From NCBI GenBank assembly GCA_964460905.1, contig CAYWRM010000019.1, positions 13,570 to 77,569 on the forward strand: 64,000 bases of DNA. Direction: 5' to 3'. Every line of letters begins with the position of its first letter. Position 1 is the stretch's first letter. Of this stretch, positions 1 to 8,468 are shown piece by piece. The translations under genes and the position numbers were made by a program. Source of the stretch: GCA-002708315 sp964460905. Its GTDB lineage: Bacteria > Bacteroidota > Bacteroidia > Bacteroidales > F082. Below the pieces are notes generated by a model that did not search any database, had not been told where the DNA came from, and saw only the letters and a list, made by a program, of their open reading frames with translations.

Positions 1-54
1 CTAATCGGTCATGTTATTTGTGAAGAAATTGAAACTACTTTGTTTCCACAATAA
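1..54 (+). CDS. C-terminal end of a gene cut by the window edge, possibly phosphoheptose isomerase (GmhA-like)
   Basis: Frame 1 is open from the first base and stops at TAA 52-54, giving the tail LIGHVICEEIETTLFPQ. The IGHVICEEIE stretch resembles the last helix of SIS-domain sedoheptulose-7-phosphate isomerases (GmhA), which convert sedoheptulose 7-phosphate to heptose 7-phosphate. The gene that follows encodes a GmhB-type phosphatase of the same pathway, which supports the reading. Only 17 residues are visible, so the identification is an inference and could be wrong; that a coding frame ends here is more secure. Confidence 0.4.
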   Translation, partial: LIGHVICEEIETTLFPQ

Positions 55-81
55 GTTAATTTTTAGTTGATCTATTTAAAA

Positions 82-651
82 ATGAAAAATGACTTTCTAA
101 ATCACATCGACAAGACATGGACTCTATTTTTAGATCGCGATGGTGTAATTAATAGTAGGATTTGGGGTGGGTATGTTACAAAACCTGCTGAATATAATTT
201 TTTGCCCGGAGTTCTTGATAGTATAGCTTTTTTTACTTCTTTTTTCGGTAAAATAATTATTGTTACTAACCAACAGGGTATTGGGAAAGGCATAATGACA
301 GAACAAAATTTAGCCACAGTACATAACTATATGAATTATGAAATAAGCAATGCGTGTGGTAAAATAGATAGTATATATTATTGTACCGACCTTGCTGAAA
401 AAAATGATAACTGTAGGAAACCATCCATTACTATGGCACAAAATGCAGTTCATGATTTTCCGGAAATTGATTTAACAAAAAGTATAATGGTTGGAGATTC
501 TCAAAGCGACATCGATTTTGGAAGAAATGCCGGAATGCATACAGTTCTGGTAAAGCATGATAATGAAGATATTTCAATCTGTAATGCTGACATTGAAGTA
601 AAAAGCCTTGCAGAGTTAAAATCACAAATTGAAAAATTGAAACAGTTATGA
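82..651 (+). CDS. gmhB: HAD-IIIA phosphatase, probably D-glycero-D-manno-heptose-1,7-bisphosphate 7-phosphatase
   Basis: Cytoplasmic HAD-superfamily phosphatase of about 189 residues. The nucleophile motif LDRDGVIN is near residue 18, motif II is in IIIVTNQQG, and the acidic motif is VGDSQSD. The family removes the 7-phosphate from heptose 1,7-bisphosphate during synthesis of ADP- or GDP-heptose for LPS or glycoproteins. The CRKP element is present, but the four-ligand Cys/His zinc loop of E. coli GmhB is reduced to two cysteines (YYC and NCRKP), so it is probably a zinc-free variant. I chose ATG 82 over the in-frame TTG at 67. The stop overlaps the next start (ATGA), and the preceding partial gene may be gmhA. 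Histidinol-phosphate phosphatase is the main alternative. Confidence 0.8.
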   Translation: MKNDFLNHIDKTWTLFLDRDGVINSRIWGGYVTKPAEYNFLPGVLDSIAFFTSFFGKIIIVTNQQGIGKGIMTEQNLATVHNYMNYEISNACGKIDSIYYCTDLAEKNDNCRKPSITMAQNAVHDFPEIDLTKSIMVGDSQSDIDFGRNAGMHTVLVKHDNEDISICNADIEVKSLAELKSQIEKLKQL

Positions 652-2099
652 GCCCGGAATTAATTTTTGGAAGTTTTCTCATATACACCTTCATTATCTT
701 TTTTATTTCATGGTTTACATCTCGAAAAGCTGATAATCAAAGTTTTTTTATTGGAAATCATAAATCGCCATGGTTTGTTGTTGCTTATGGCATGATTGGA
801 GCCTCATTATCGGGTGTTACTTTTATTTCAATTCCGGGTTGGGTTGGCGACACAGGATTTTCATACTTTGTAATTGTACTTGGCTATGTATTTGGTTATG
901 CAGTAATATCAACTATACTTCTACCCTTGTATTACAGGCTTAATCTTACTTCCATATATTCTTACTTGGGGATGAGGTTCGGTAACTTTTCATACAAAAC
1001 AGGTTCGGTATATTTTCTGATTTCAAGAATAATAGGTGCTTCGTTTCGTATGTTTTTGGTCGTGTCAGTTCTTCAGGTATTTGTTTTCGATTATTTCAAC
1101 ATACCAATGTGGCTTACTGTTATCATTTTCATGGGATTAATTCAATTATATACCCTTAAGGGTGGTATTAAAACAATTATATGGACTGATACTTTGCAAA
1201 CAACATTTATGCTAGCTGCAGTTGTTATTACAATCTTTATTATACTAAAGCATATGGATGTTGGATTGTTAGATGCCGTTTCGGAAGTTTGGAGCAGTGA
1301 TCTCTCAGATATTATTATTACAGATATAAATTCTAAGCAAAATTTCGTTAAGCTTTTTCTAAGCGGTATTTTTATAACAATTGTTATGACAGGGTTAGAT
1401 CAGGATATGATGCAAAAAAGCCTAAGCTGCAGAAATATTAAAGATGCACAAAAAAACATAACTACCCTAAGCTTAATACTCATTCCGGTTAACTTGATTT
1501 TTTTGTTTCTTGGCGCATTGCTATTTATTTACTCAAGTCATTTTGATATACCATCTGCTATTTCATCTGATCATGTTTTTCCGGATATTGCATTTAATTA
1601 CCTGGGAAAAGGTGCAGGTATTATTTTTATCATTGGACTTATTTCTGCAGCCTACTCAAGTGCCGATAGTGCACTAACATCTTTAACAACATCTACCAGT
1701 ATCGATATATTGAACTTGGATAAGAAATATGCCAATAATGGAAAACTTTTGAAAAAAAAGAGATACTTAGTTCATGTGGCAATGTCTATAATAATTATTT
1801 TTGTCATCTTACTATTTAAATTAATTAATAATCAAGCTGTTATTGCGCAGTTGTTCACTTTTGCAGGATATACATACGGACCACTATTAGGATTGTATTC
1901 TTTTGGTTTGTTTACAAAATATAAAGTTCATGACAAACTTGTGCCTGTAATTGCTATTATTGCACCAATTCTTACGTTTGTAATAAGCCATTACTCAACG
2001 CTTATTTTCAGTGGATATCAAATTGGGTTTGAATTACTAATTATTAATGGTATAATAGCATTTATTGGATTATTTTTAATTAAAACAAAAACTACTTAG
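648..2099 (+). CDS. Sodium:solute symporter (SSS family)
   Basis: Integral inner-membrane protein of 483 residues with about 13 hydrophobic segments, the usual size for the SSS family, which couples Na+ entry to uptake of sugars, amino acids or other solutes. Family features include the N-terminal GASLSGVTFISIPG region, GLDQDMMQKSL near residue 247, and SSADSALTSLTTS near residue 335, which corresponds to the conserved Ser/Thr-rich Na+-binding helix. The substrate cannot be read from sequence. Its ATG overlaps the gmhB stop by 4 bp and glnN begins 10 bp after its stop, so the three genes are probably one transcription unit. Confidence 0.88.
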   Translation: MSPELIFGSFLIYTFIIFFISWFTSRKADNQSFFIGNHKSPWFVVAYGMIGASLSGVTFISIPGWVGDTGFSYFVIVLGYVFGYAVISTILLPLYYRLNLTSIYSYLGMRFGNFSYKTGSVYFLISRIIGASFRMFLVVSVLQVFVFDYFNIPMWLTVIIFMGLIQLYTLKGGIKTIIWTDTLQTTFMLAAVVITIFIILKHMDVGLLDAVSEVWSSDLSDIIITDINSKQNFVKLFLSGIFITIVMTGLDQDMMQKSLSCRNIKDAQKNITTLSLILIPVNLIFLFLGALLFIYSSHFDIPSAISSDHVFPDIAFNYLGKGAGIIFIIGLISAAYSSADSALTSLTTSTSIDILNLDKKYANNGKLLKKKRYLVHVAMSIIIIFVILLFKLINNQAVIAQLFTFAGYTYGPLLGLYSFGLFTKYKVHDKLVPVIAIIAPILTFVISHYSTLIFSGYQIGFELLIINGIIAFIGLFLIKTKTT

Positions 2100-2109
2100 T
2101 TTAAATATT

Positions 2110-4299
2110 ATGGCAAACTTTAGATTTACTGCATTAGAAAAGACACTTGGCAGACCTATTATAAAAGTTAATTTTCCTTCGGAAAAAACATCTGAATATT
2201 TTGGCTCTATGACTTTCAATCAAACTGTCATGAAAGAATTTTTGACAGAAGAGGCTTACGATGGTGTAATTAGCTCAATTGAGAAGAGTGTTAGGATTGA
2301 TAGAAAAATTACCGATCAGGTTGCTTCAGCCATGAAGGCTTGGGCAATAAATAATGGGGTTACACATTATACTCACTGGTTTCACCCACTAACAGGATCT
2401 ACTGCCGAAAAACATGATGCGTTTATTAATCCAATCGAAAAAGGTAAAGCACTTGAGGAATTTCAAGGGAACTCGTTAATACAGCAGGAACCTGATGCGT
2501 CAAGTTTTCCGAGTGGAGGAATAAGAAGTACATTTGAAGCCCGTGGTTATACGGCATGGGATCCTACTTCACCAGCATTTATCCTCGACAATACACTTTG
2601 TATACCTACTATATTTGTATCATATACCGGTGATTCGCTGGATTATAAAACTCCTCTTTTGAAATCGATGAGAGCATTAGATTCAGCTGCTGTTAGTGTG
2701 TGTAAATATTTTGATGAAAATATTGACAAAGTATTCCCAAATCTTGGTTGGGAGCAAGAGTATTTTCTTGTTGATTCAGCACTTTTTGCTGCCCGCCCTG
2801 ACTTGGTACTTACCGGAAAAACTGTATTTGGTCATTCCTCAGCAAAAGATCAGCAGCTATCCGACCATTATTTTGGCACTATACATAATAGAGTATTAGC
2901 CTTTATGCAGGATGTTGAGGTTGAATCACATAAGTTGGGTATCCCTTTAAAGACCAGGCATAACGAGGTTGCACCAAGTCAGTTTGAATGTGTTCCAGTT
3001 TACGAGGAAGTGAATATTGCAGTTGATCATAATCAATTGCTAATGCATTTATTGGACGTTGTGGCACGTCGTCATAATTTCAATGTGCTTCTTCACGAAA
3101 AACCATATGCCGGCATAAATGGATCAGGTAAACACAATAATTGGTCTATTGAAACAAATACCGGAGTAAACCTGCTTTCGCCAGGTAAAACTCATGAGGA
3201 TAATTTCAGGTTTATAACTATTTTGGCTAATATCCTTAAAGCAGTTCATGATAATGAAGAACTTGTAAGGGCAAGTATTGCTTCTGCAGGAAATGATTTA
3301 AGACTTGGAGCAAATGAAGCTCCGCCGGCAATTATCTCAGTGTTTGTAGGCGAACAAATTACAGCAACTCTTAACGAGATTGAAAAAATGCCTATAAACG
3401 GTAAAATGAATCACAGGAACGCTAAAGATATTACGATAGACATACCAAAAATTCCGGAAATACTTTTTGATAATACTGATAGGAATAGAACATCTCCCTT
3501 TGCATTTACTGGTAATAAGTTTGAGTTCAGAGCTGTTGGATCTACAGCAAATACAGCAAAACCTATGTTTGTGCTTAACTCAATAATGGCTGATCAGTTA
3601 TCTAAATTTAAAACTGAAGTTGATGCACTTATCGATGGAGGTACAATTAAAGAAGAGGCAATATTTATAGTTGTTAAGAAATATATTATAGAATCGAAGA
3701 ATATCCGATTTGAAGGAAATTCATATTCTAAAGAATGGGAAGATGAAGCTATAAAAAGAGGATTATCAAATTATCCTTCTACACCCGAAGCTCTTAATGC
3801 TTTTATATCTGAAAAAAGTATAGGGCTTTTTGAACGACATCATGTCATGTCGAGAACTGAACTTGAAGCAAGGTACGCTATTAAACTAGAGAAGTACACC
3901 AAAAAAATTCAAATCGAATCGCGAATAATGGGTGACCTTGCAACAAATCATATTCTTCCAACAGCTATTCATTATCAAAACAGGCTCATCGAAAATGCTA
4001 AAGGGCTAAAAGAGGTCCTTGATTCTAAATCTTTTGTAAAGTTATCTAAAAATCAACTTAACACTATTAAGGAAATTTCTAATCATATTTCAGAAATAAA
4101 GGAATATGTTGAGCAAATGGTTGAAGCAAGAAAAAGAGCCAACAAAATTGATGATGTATATGATCAGGCGATTGCTTATAGAAATAATGTGAGAGAGTAT
4201 TTTGAATTGATTCGCAAGCATGTCGATAAGCTTGAGATGCTTGTTGATGATGAAATGTGGCCACTACCAAAATATAGGGAATTATTATTTATTAAATAA
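2110..4299 (+). CDS. glnN: Glutamine synthetase type III
   Basis: At 729 residues this is the long GSIII class, far larger than the roughly 450-residue GSI, and it is the usual glutamine synthetase of Bacteroidales. It makes glutamine from glutamate, ammonia and ATP in the cytoplasm. The GS catalytic core is recognisable: WEQEYFLVD (metal-binding glutamates), KTRHNEVAPSQFE, the GSGKHNNWSIETNTG segment near residue 340, and NRTSPFAFTGNKFEFRAVGS with the active-site arginine. The C-terminal 130 residues are helical and charged, as in GSIII. It starts 10 bp after the symporter gene. No separate promoter or nitrogen-control site was recognised. Confidence 0.97.
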   Translation: MANFRFTALEKTLGRPIIKVNFPSEKTSEYFGSMTFNQTVMKEFLTEEAYDGVISSIEKSVRIDRKITDQVASAMKAWAINNGVTHYTHWFHPLTGSTAEKHDAFINPIEKGKALEEFQGNSLIQQEPDASSFPSGGIRSTFEARGYTAWDPTSPAFILDNTLCIPTIFVSYTGDSLDYKTPLLKSMRALDSAAVSVCKYFDENIDKVFPNLGWEQEYFLVDSALFAARPDLVLTGKTVFGHSSAKDQQLSDHYFGTIHNRVLAFMQDVEVESHKLGIPLKTRHNEVAPSQFECVPVYEEVNIAVDHNQLLMHLLDVVARRHNFNVLLHEKPYAGINGSGKHNNWSIETNTGVNLLSPGKTHEDNFRFITILANILKAVHDNEELVRASIASAGNDLRLGANEAPPAIISVFVGEQITATLNEIEKMPINGKMNHRNAKDITIDIPKIPEILFDNTDRNRTSPFAFTGNKFEFRAVGSTANTAKPMFVLNSIMADQLSKFKTEVDALIDGGTIKEEAIFIVVKKYIIESKNIRFEGNSYSKEWEDEAIKRGLSNYPSTPEALNAFISEKSIGLFERHHVMSRTELEARYAIKLEKYTKKIQIESRIMGDLATNHILPTAIHYQNRLIENAKGLKEVLDSKSFVKLSKNQLNTIKEISNHISEIKEYVEQMVEARKRANKIDDVYDQAIAYRNNVREYFELIRKHVDKLEMLVDDEMWPLPKYRELLFIK

Positions 4300-4312
4300 T
4301 TTAAAGAAATAG

Positions 4313-4320
4313 TATATTTG
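4313..4320 (+). promoter_or_regulatory. Bacteroidetes -7 promoter element (TATATTTG)
   Basis: TATATTTG matches the TAnnTTTG -7 consensus. It lies 13 bp after the glnN stop and would give a leader of about 140 nt before the DUF4831 gene. No good TTTG is seen about 19 bp upstream. Confidence 0.4.
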
Positions 4321-4329
4321 CCATACTGC

Positions 4330-4465
4330 TAGGGATTTGTAATCTTGATCTTTATGGTTGTGGATTTTAACCCACTTGGCCAGACTTTCGGAATTCAAAT
4401 TCAAACGAGTCATCTACATATCCCGGCTTTTACGAATTTATAGAATAGATCTAATATCTTATACA
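4330..4465 (+). other. Leader region of the DUF4831 gene with a weak hairpin
   Basis: This 136-nt stretch holds a degenerate GGATTTGTAATC-type half palindrome and a small hairpin GTGG-ATTTTAA-CCCAC around 4359-4375. It resembles the short palindromic units seen at 52602-52651. I recognise no riboswitch. It is probably the remnant of a dispersed palindromic repeat within the 5' leader. Confidence 0.3.
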
Positions 4466-5581
4466 ATGAAAAAATTAAATAGTCGACTATTCATTATTCT
4501 TGCTTTTTTAATGGCAATCTTATTTCAAGGGTATAGCCAAATTACTGTAACAAAAATTGAAAACAAAAATATAAATTCATCTCAGGAAGGATTTATTTAT
4601 TCACTTCCGCAAACTGTATTTAAAATAGATATTGTTTATGAAAAGACGATGAAAATTAAAGGGCCTTTATCAGATTTTACAGATGAATATCTTGGTGCAA
4701 CTGATTATATATCCTCTGATGCCATAGCCTACAATCTTATTAATGCTGGTATTTCAACATTTCAGGAAGCTGATCCGGACCAATTTTATCATGTGAAATA
4801 TCCCATAGAACGGGCAAAGGATGCAAAAACTACTTCATTTAGTCTTTCAGATATTGGTAGCTTATTGGCGTATAATACGAATGCTCAAAATATCCAGCAA
4901 ACTGTCGAAGTTGTTAATGATCAAACCATTATTTTCAAGGAAGGAGATGATTTGTTTCCTTATATGTCTCAATATAATAAGCAAAAGAAAACAGATACTA
5001 TTATACGTACAATAAATATTGATACTGTAACAATTAACAGATTTTTATTTAAGTCATCATGGATTGACAAAACTGTTAGTGAGAAAGCAAGAGAAGCTGC
5101 CTTACAAATTGAAAAAATCAGAGAAGGAAGATATCATCTTATTTCAGGTTACCAAGAAGTTAATTATGGATCAAGTATTATTTATATGGATAAGCAATTA
5201 CAGAAATTGGAAAGCCAATATCTTGAGTTGTTTCTTGGTAGAGAGTTGAAGACTATTGAAACACAATCATTCTATTATTTACCAGATAAAAATAAAAAAG
5301 TTGATGAACTTATGAGGTTTAATGATGGCAAGTTAGTTAATATTAAACTTACTTCTAATAATATTTCCAATAACTTACCAGACGTTATTACATCTAATAA
5401 TAGCGTTTATTATCGTATTCCGGCATCGGTTACTGTAACAATAAGTTCAGAAAACAAAGATTTTTTTAGTGGCAGATATTTGATAAATCAACTGGGTGTT
5501 GTATCATCAGTACCATTAGAAGGGACAAAATTACAATTTGATGCCGAAACAGGAAATCTGATTTCAATTCTCAGGGAGTAG
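4466..5581 (+). CDS. DUF4831 family protein, exported
   Basis: A 371-residue protein of unknown function from a family found in Bacteroidota. The start is set at ATG 4466 because it gives a classic signal peptide (MKKLNSRLFIILAFLMAILFQGYSQ, cleaved after about residue 25). Family-like features are VYEKTMKIKGPLSDFTDEYLGA early in the mature part and repeated beta-strand-like segments later. It should be periplasmic or at the outer membrane; no lipobox is visible. It stands alone: the next gene converges from the other strand. A possible extension to TTG or other codons upstream (from 4358) would put hydrophilic residues before the signal peptide and is unlikely. Confidence 0.75.
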   Translation: MKKLNSRLFIILAFLMAILFQGYSQITVTKIENKNINSSQEGFIYSLPQTVFKIDIVYEKTMKIKGPLSDFTDEYLGATDYISSDAIAYNLINAGISTFQEADPDQFYHVKYPIERAKDAKTTSFSLSDIGSLLAYNTNAQNIQQTVEVVNDQTIIFKEGDDLFPYMSQYNKQKKTDTIIRTINIDTVTINRFLFKSSWIDKTVSEKAREAALQIEKIREGRYHLISGYQEVNYGSSIIYMDKQLQKLESQYLELFLGRELKTIETQSFYYLPDKNKKVDELMRFNDGKLVNIKLTSNNISNNLPDVITSNNSVYYRIPASVTVTISSENKDFFSGRYLINQLGVVSSVPLEGTKLQFDAETGNLISILRE

Positions 5582-5590
5582 CATCACAAC

Positions 5591-5616
5591 CTTCCAGTGT
5601 CCGCAGATCCTGGAAG
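5591..5616. terminator. Hairpin between convergent genes
   Basis: CTTCCAG (5591-5597) pairs perfectly with CTGGAAG (5610-5616) across a 12-nt loop. It lies just after the DUF4831 stop and before the convergent kdsA stop. There is no U-tract, so it may be a dispersed palindrome that also ends transcripts. Confidence 0.4.
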
Positions 5617-5666
5617 AGTTGATACAAGGTTTAGACACTTTCTGTAGCTATGTAATCCGGAAAGTC

Positions 5667-6479
5667 TTAAATTATTGCTTTTCTAATTGCAGTTAATTTA
5701 GTAAGCAAGTTTTCCAATAGGTCTAATCTCAGCATATTTGCGCCATCAGATTTTGCTAATTCAGGATTAGGATGAGTTTCCAGAAATATACCATCTACAT
5801 CAATTGCAATTCCTGCTTTTGCTATTGTTTCTATTAACTCAGGCTGACCTCCGGTTACCCCTAGTGTTTGATTTGGCTGCTGTAAAGAATGAGTTACATC
5901 AAGAATAACCGGAACATTGAACTTTTGCATTTCGACTATATTCCTGTAGTCAACAACCAAATCACCATATCCATACATATTACCACGCTCAGTTAACATT
6001 ACATTGTTATTACCGCTATCAATAATCTTATTAACTGCATACTGCATCGATTCACCTGACAAAAACTGTCCTTTTTTTATGTTTACCCACCTGCCTGTTT
6101 TAGCAGCTGCAATTAGTAAGTCGGTTTGTCGGCTTAAAAAAGCAGGTATTTGAAGTATGTCAACATATTGTGAAGCCCGTTTAGCATCATCAGCAGTGTG
6201 AATGTCCGTGACAACGGGGATATTATATTTCTCTGAAATTTGTCCCATAATCTTCAATGCCAATTCATCACCTATACCTGTGAATGAATCTAACCTCGAT
6301 CGATTTGCTTTTTTAAATGAAGCTTTAAATATAAAAGGTATACTTAGGTTTTCAGTAATTTCAATAATGCGTTCTGCAATTGGGAAAGCCATCTTTTCAT
6401 CCTCAATTACGCAGGGCCCAGCTAGCAGAAAAAAATTATCTGAATTAGCATATTTTAATTTTTCGATTTTAGGTAACAT
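5667..6479 (-). CDS. kdsA: 3-deoxy-8-phosphooctulonate synthase (KDO-8-P synthase)
   Basis: Cytoplasmic enzyme of 270 residues, the normal size, which condenses phosphoenolpyruvate with arabinose 5-phosphate to give KDO 8-phosphate for the lipid A inner core. Characteristic segments are LLAGPCVIEDEKMA near the N-terminus, FKASFKKANRS, VVTDIHT, GRWVNIKKGQFLSG, LTERGNMYGYGDLVVD and DVTHSLQQPN. It ends the minus-strand operon DUF3127-DMT transporter-kdsA, starting 9 bp after the transporter stop. This agrees with the other LPS-sugar genes in the window. Confidence 0.96.
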   Translation of the reverse strand: MLPKIEKLKYANSDNFFLLAGPCVIEDEKMAFPIAERIIEITENLSIPFIFKASFKKANRSRLDSFTGIGDELALKIMGQISEKYNIPVVTDIHTADDAKRASQYVDILQIPAFLSRQTDLLIAAAKTGRWVNIKKGQFLSGESMQYAVNKIIDSGNNNVMLTERGNMYGYGDLVVDYRNIVEMQKFNVPVILDVTHSLQQPNQTLGVTGGQPELIETIAKAGIAIDVDGIFLETHPNPELAKSDGANMLRLDLLENLLTKLTAIRKAII

Positions 6480-6488
6480 AACTAAATT

Positions 6489-7388
6489 TTATTCTTCAAA
6501 AATACGTTTCTTCTTAAAACTAACGAAATATACTCCAATAAAAATCAAAGATGCTGCAAAAACTTCTTCAACTGATAAGCTATCTTTTCCAAGTGATAAT
6601 GCCACTACTGATGCAATAAGTGGCTGTAAATATATGTAGGCACTAGCTATTGTTGGACTAATGGTTTTTAAAGAGTAATTATTAAGTAAGTAGGCCAATA
6701 CAGTTGTGAACAATATTACAAAACCTATAGATAACCATATGTTTACCGGAATATTAGAATAATCAGATGATATGGCAAGGTTAATGGAAACCGGTGTGAC
6801 ATAGATAACACCAAATAAAAATACCCATTTCATTATTGTTATTGGACTATATTTAACCATAAACGGTTTAATCAGAACAAGAAATAATCCATAGGATGAA
6901 GCATTTATTAAGATAAAAATATTACCAATAAAAGTATCTGACGAAAAAATAAAATTACCACTTTGGAGAATTAGAAATACAGCACCTGCGAAGCCAAGAA
7001 AAATCCCAATAACTTTATTCTGGGTCAATTTATCTCCAATAAAAAAATGTGAAAAAACCAATACAAGTATTGGTATACTAACCATTAATATAGAAGCATT
7101 AATAGGGGTTGATAGGTTAAGACCTTCAAAAAACATTATTTGGTTAAGGGCTACTCCAAAAAAGGAAACAAATCCAAGTTTAAGTAGATCTTTTCTGTTA
7201 ACTTTTTCTTTAGGAGAAAAAATTCCAACAATCCAAAAAATAATAGCTGCTCCTACCACTCTTAATAGGATAATTGCCCGTGGTTCTAAATAATCAGGCA
7301 TAATACCCTTAGCTATCACATAATTGATTCCAAAAATAAAATTAGCACCAAGTAGAGCAGCATGAGCCAATAGCAGTTTTTTCGACAT
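6489..7388 (-). CDS. DMT-superfamily (EamA) transporter
   Basis: Inner-membrane protein of 299 residues with about ten hydrophobic helices arranged as two EamA repeats, for example GANFIFGINYVIAKG at the start and YLQPLIASVVALSLG in the second repeat. Such proteins export metabolites or amino acids; the substrate is not predictable. Its ATG overlaps the stop of the upstream DUF3127 gene by one base (TAATG), and kdsA follows closely, so it is translated from the same message. Confidence 0.88.
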   Translation of the reverse strand: MSKKLLLAHAALLGANFIFGINYVIAKGIMPDYLEPRAIILLRVVGAAIIFWIVGIFSPKEKVNRKDLLKLGFVSFFGVALNQIMFFEGLNLSTPINASILMVSIPILVLVFSHFFIGDKLTQNKVIGIFLGFAGAVFLILQSGNFIFSSDTFIGNIFILINASSYGLFLVLIKPFMVKYSPITIMKWVFLFGVIYVTPVSINLAISSDYSNIPVNIWLSIGFVILFTTVLAYLLNNYSLKTISPTIASAYIYLQPLIASVVALSLGKDSLSVEEVFAASLIFIGVYFVSFKKKRIFEE

Positions 7389-7738
7389 TAAAATGGCAAA
7401 TCATCATCCGGCAAGCCAAGATCAGCAGGGGGTTCTACAGGCATGGTTGAAGTACTACCCTCATCAGCACCTTTTTCAATTCTCCATGCTTTTATATCGG
7501 TGTACCACTTTGAATTATATTCCCTGGATTCGATATTTATAGATACGGTAAGGATGTCGCCTTCAGCTACCTTTTCGAGCATTGAAACTTTATCGCCCCA
7601 GAGCATAATGCACATTTTTTTGGGAAATTGTTCGTCAGTTTCAATAACAAATTGTTGTTTTTCCCATCTTCCATTTCTTCCTTCTCCACTTTCAATGGGT
7701 AGTTTTTGAATAAGTTTCCCTTTTACTTGTAAACTCAT
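7388..7738 (-). CDS. DUF3127 domain protein (OB-fold-like, small)
   Basis: About 116 residues from ATG 7738, the start that gives MSLQVKGKLIQ, where the family begins; the upstream ATG at 7765 would add nine residues. DUF3127 proteins occur mainly in Bacteroidota and have the look of single-strand nucleic-acid-binding OB folds: beta-rich N-terminal part (SGEGRNGRWEKQQFVIET, MCIMLWGDKV) and an acidic, proline-rich tail ending PDDDLPF, like the tail of SSB proteins. The function has not been established as far as I know. It is the first gene of the operon with the DMT transporter and kdsA. Confidence 0.8.
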   Translation of the reverse strand: MSLQVKGKLIQKLPIESGEGRNGRWEKQQFVIETDEQFPKKMCIMLWGDKVSMLEKVAEGDILTVSINIESREYNSKWYTDIKAWRIEKGADEGSTSTMPVEPPADLGLPDDDLPF

Positions 7739-7762
7739 AATTTGATAGTTATTTTTAAAATT

Positions 7763-7770
7763 CAAAATTA
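7763..7770 (-). promoter_or_regulatory. Minus-strand -7 element (TAATTTTG) for the DUF3127 operon
   Basis: On the minus strand these bases read TAATTTTG, matching TAnnTTTG, about 25 nt before the chosen DUF3127 start. If it is used, transcription would begin near 7759, too close to the alternative start at 7765, which favours ATG 7738. Confidence 0.4.
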
Positions 7771-7840
7771 ATATTTTTAATCAATTGTTTATATATTTAA
7801 GTTTTATTTTAAGAGGTTTCATCATTTAGTATAAATCCAC

Positions 7841-7848
7841 TATTTTTG
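7841..7848 (+). promoter_or_regulatory. -7 element (TATTTTTG) for the zinc-ribbon-like gene
   Basis: TATTTTTG matches the -7 consensus 21 bp before the start; TTTC at 7817-7820 is an imperfect -33 box with a 20-bp spacer. Confidence 0.45.
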
Positions 7849-7869
7849 CAATAATTAGGATAGAATGTG

Positions 7870-8454
7870 ATGGATCAAAAAGAATTTACAATAGAAATAC
7901 CTAAGCGCTTCTTTTCTGATGTAAGCGACAAGCCATTTGAGAATTGTAATATCTGTGGAAAGTATTTACTAGATAATGATGTTCCTTATGTTATTGAAAA
8001 AGCTGTGAAGAATTATAAAGAGCAGGACTTTACATCTACTATTTATGAATTTGCTATTTGTCAGGACTGTCATATGGATATGCAGAAATCAATGTCAGAA
8101 GAGTCGCTTCAGAATCTGCAAGTATATTATAATAGAGTAATGCAGGAACGAGGCAGTGAGCCAATTATGATTGATATGCGAAATTTTGATTTGGATAGTT
8201 GGTTGTCGAAGTGCTTTTTTAAAGGTAGTGAAATAAGTAGCATGAATGAGTATCAGGTTGTGGCCCAGTTCAAAGGATCGAAACTGCTAATGAATACTCC
8301 CCCTATTATAATTGGGGAAGATGCTATGAAACAAATGGCCGAATTACTATCTGAAAAAACAACAGATGAGATGAATGGTTTTAGGGAAAGATTCTTAGGC
8401 CCATCTCCTGAGTTTGAAGAGTTAATTAATGGAAAAAAATTAATTCTGTTATAG
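7870..8454 (+). CDS. Hypothetical protein with a split CxxC pair (zinc-ribbon-like)
   Basis: A cytoplasmic, acidic protein of 194 residues that I do not recognise. Near residues 25-30 it has CNICGKYL and near residue 67 CQDCHMDM; two CxxC pairs about 40 residues apart are typical of a zinc ribbon or treble-clef fold. The C-terminal half (FKGSKLLMNTPPIIIGEDAMKQMAELLSE) looks like a separate alpha/beta segment. There is no signal peptide or membrane segment. GTG 7867 and ATG 7870 are adjacent candidate starts. It is followed 14 bp later by msrA in the same direction and may be co-transcribed with it, so a redox role is possible but only inferred. Confidence 0.6.
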   Translation: MDQKEFTIEIPKRFFSDVSDKPFENCNICGKYLLDNDVPYVIEKAVKNYKEQDFTSTIYEFAICQDCHMDMQKSMSEESLQNLQVYYNRVMQERGSEPIMIDMRNFDLDSWLSKCFFKGSEISSMNEYQVVAQFKGSKLLMNTPPIIIGEDAMKQMAELLSEKTTDEMNGFRERFLGPSPEFEELINGKKLILL

Positions 8455-8468
8455 TAATCTCTTTCATT

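Noticed and set aside
4321..4465. Riboswitch in the leader of the DUF4831 gene
   Set aside because: No known riboswitch core could be recognised and the hairpin is weak.
6202..6639. 145-codon plus-strand frame opposite kdsA and the DMT gene
   Set aside because: It lies antisense to two clearly recognised genes and has no family signal.
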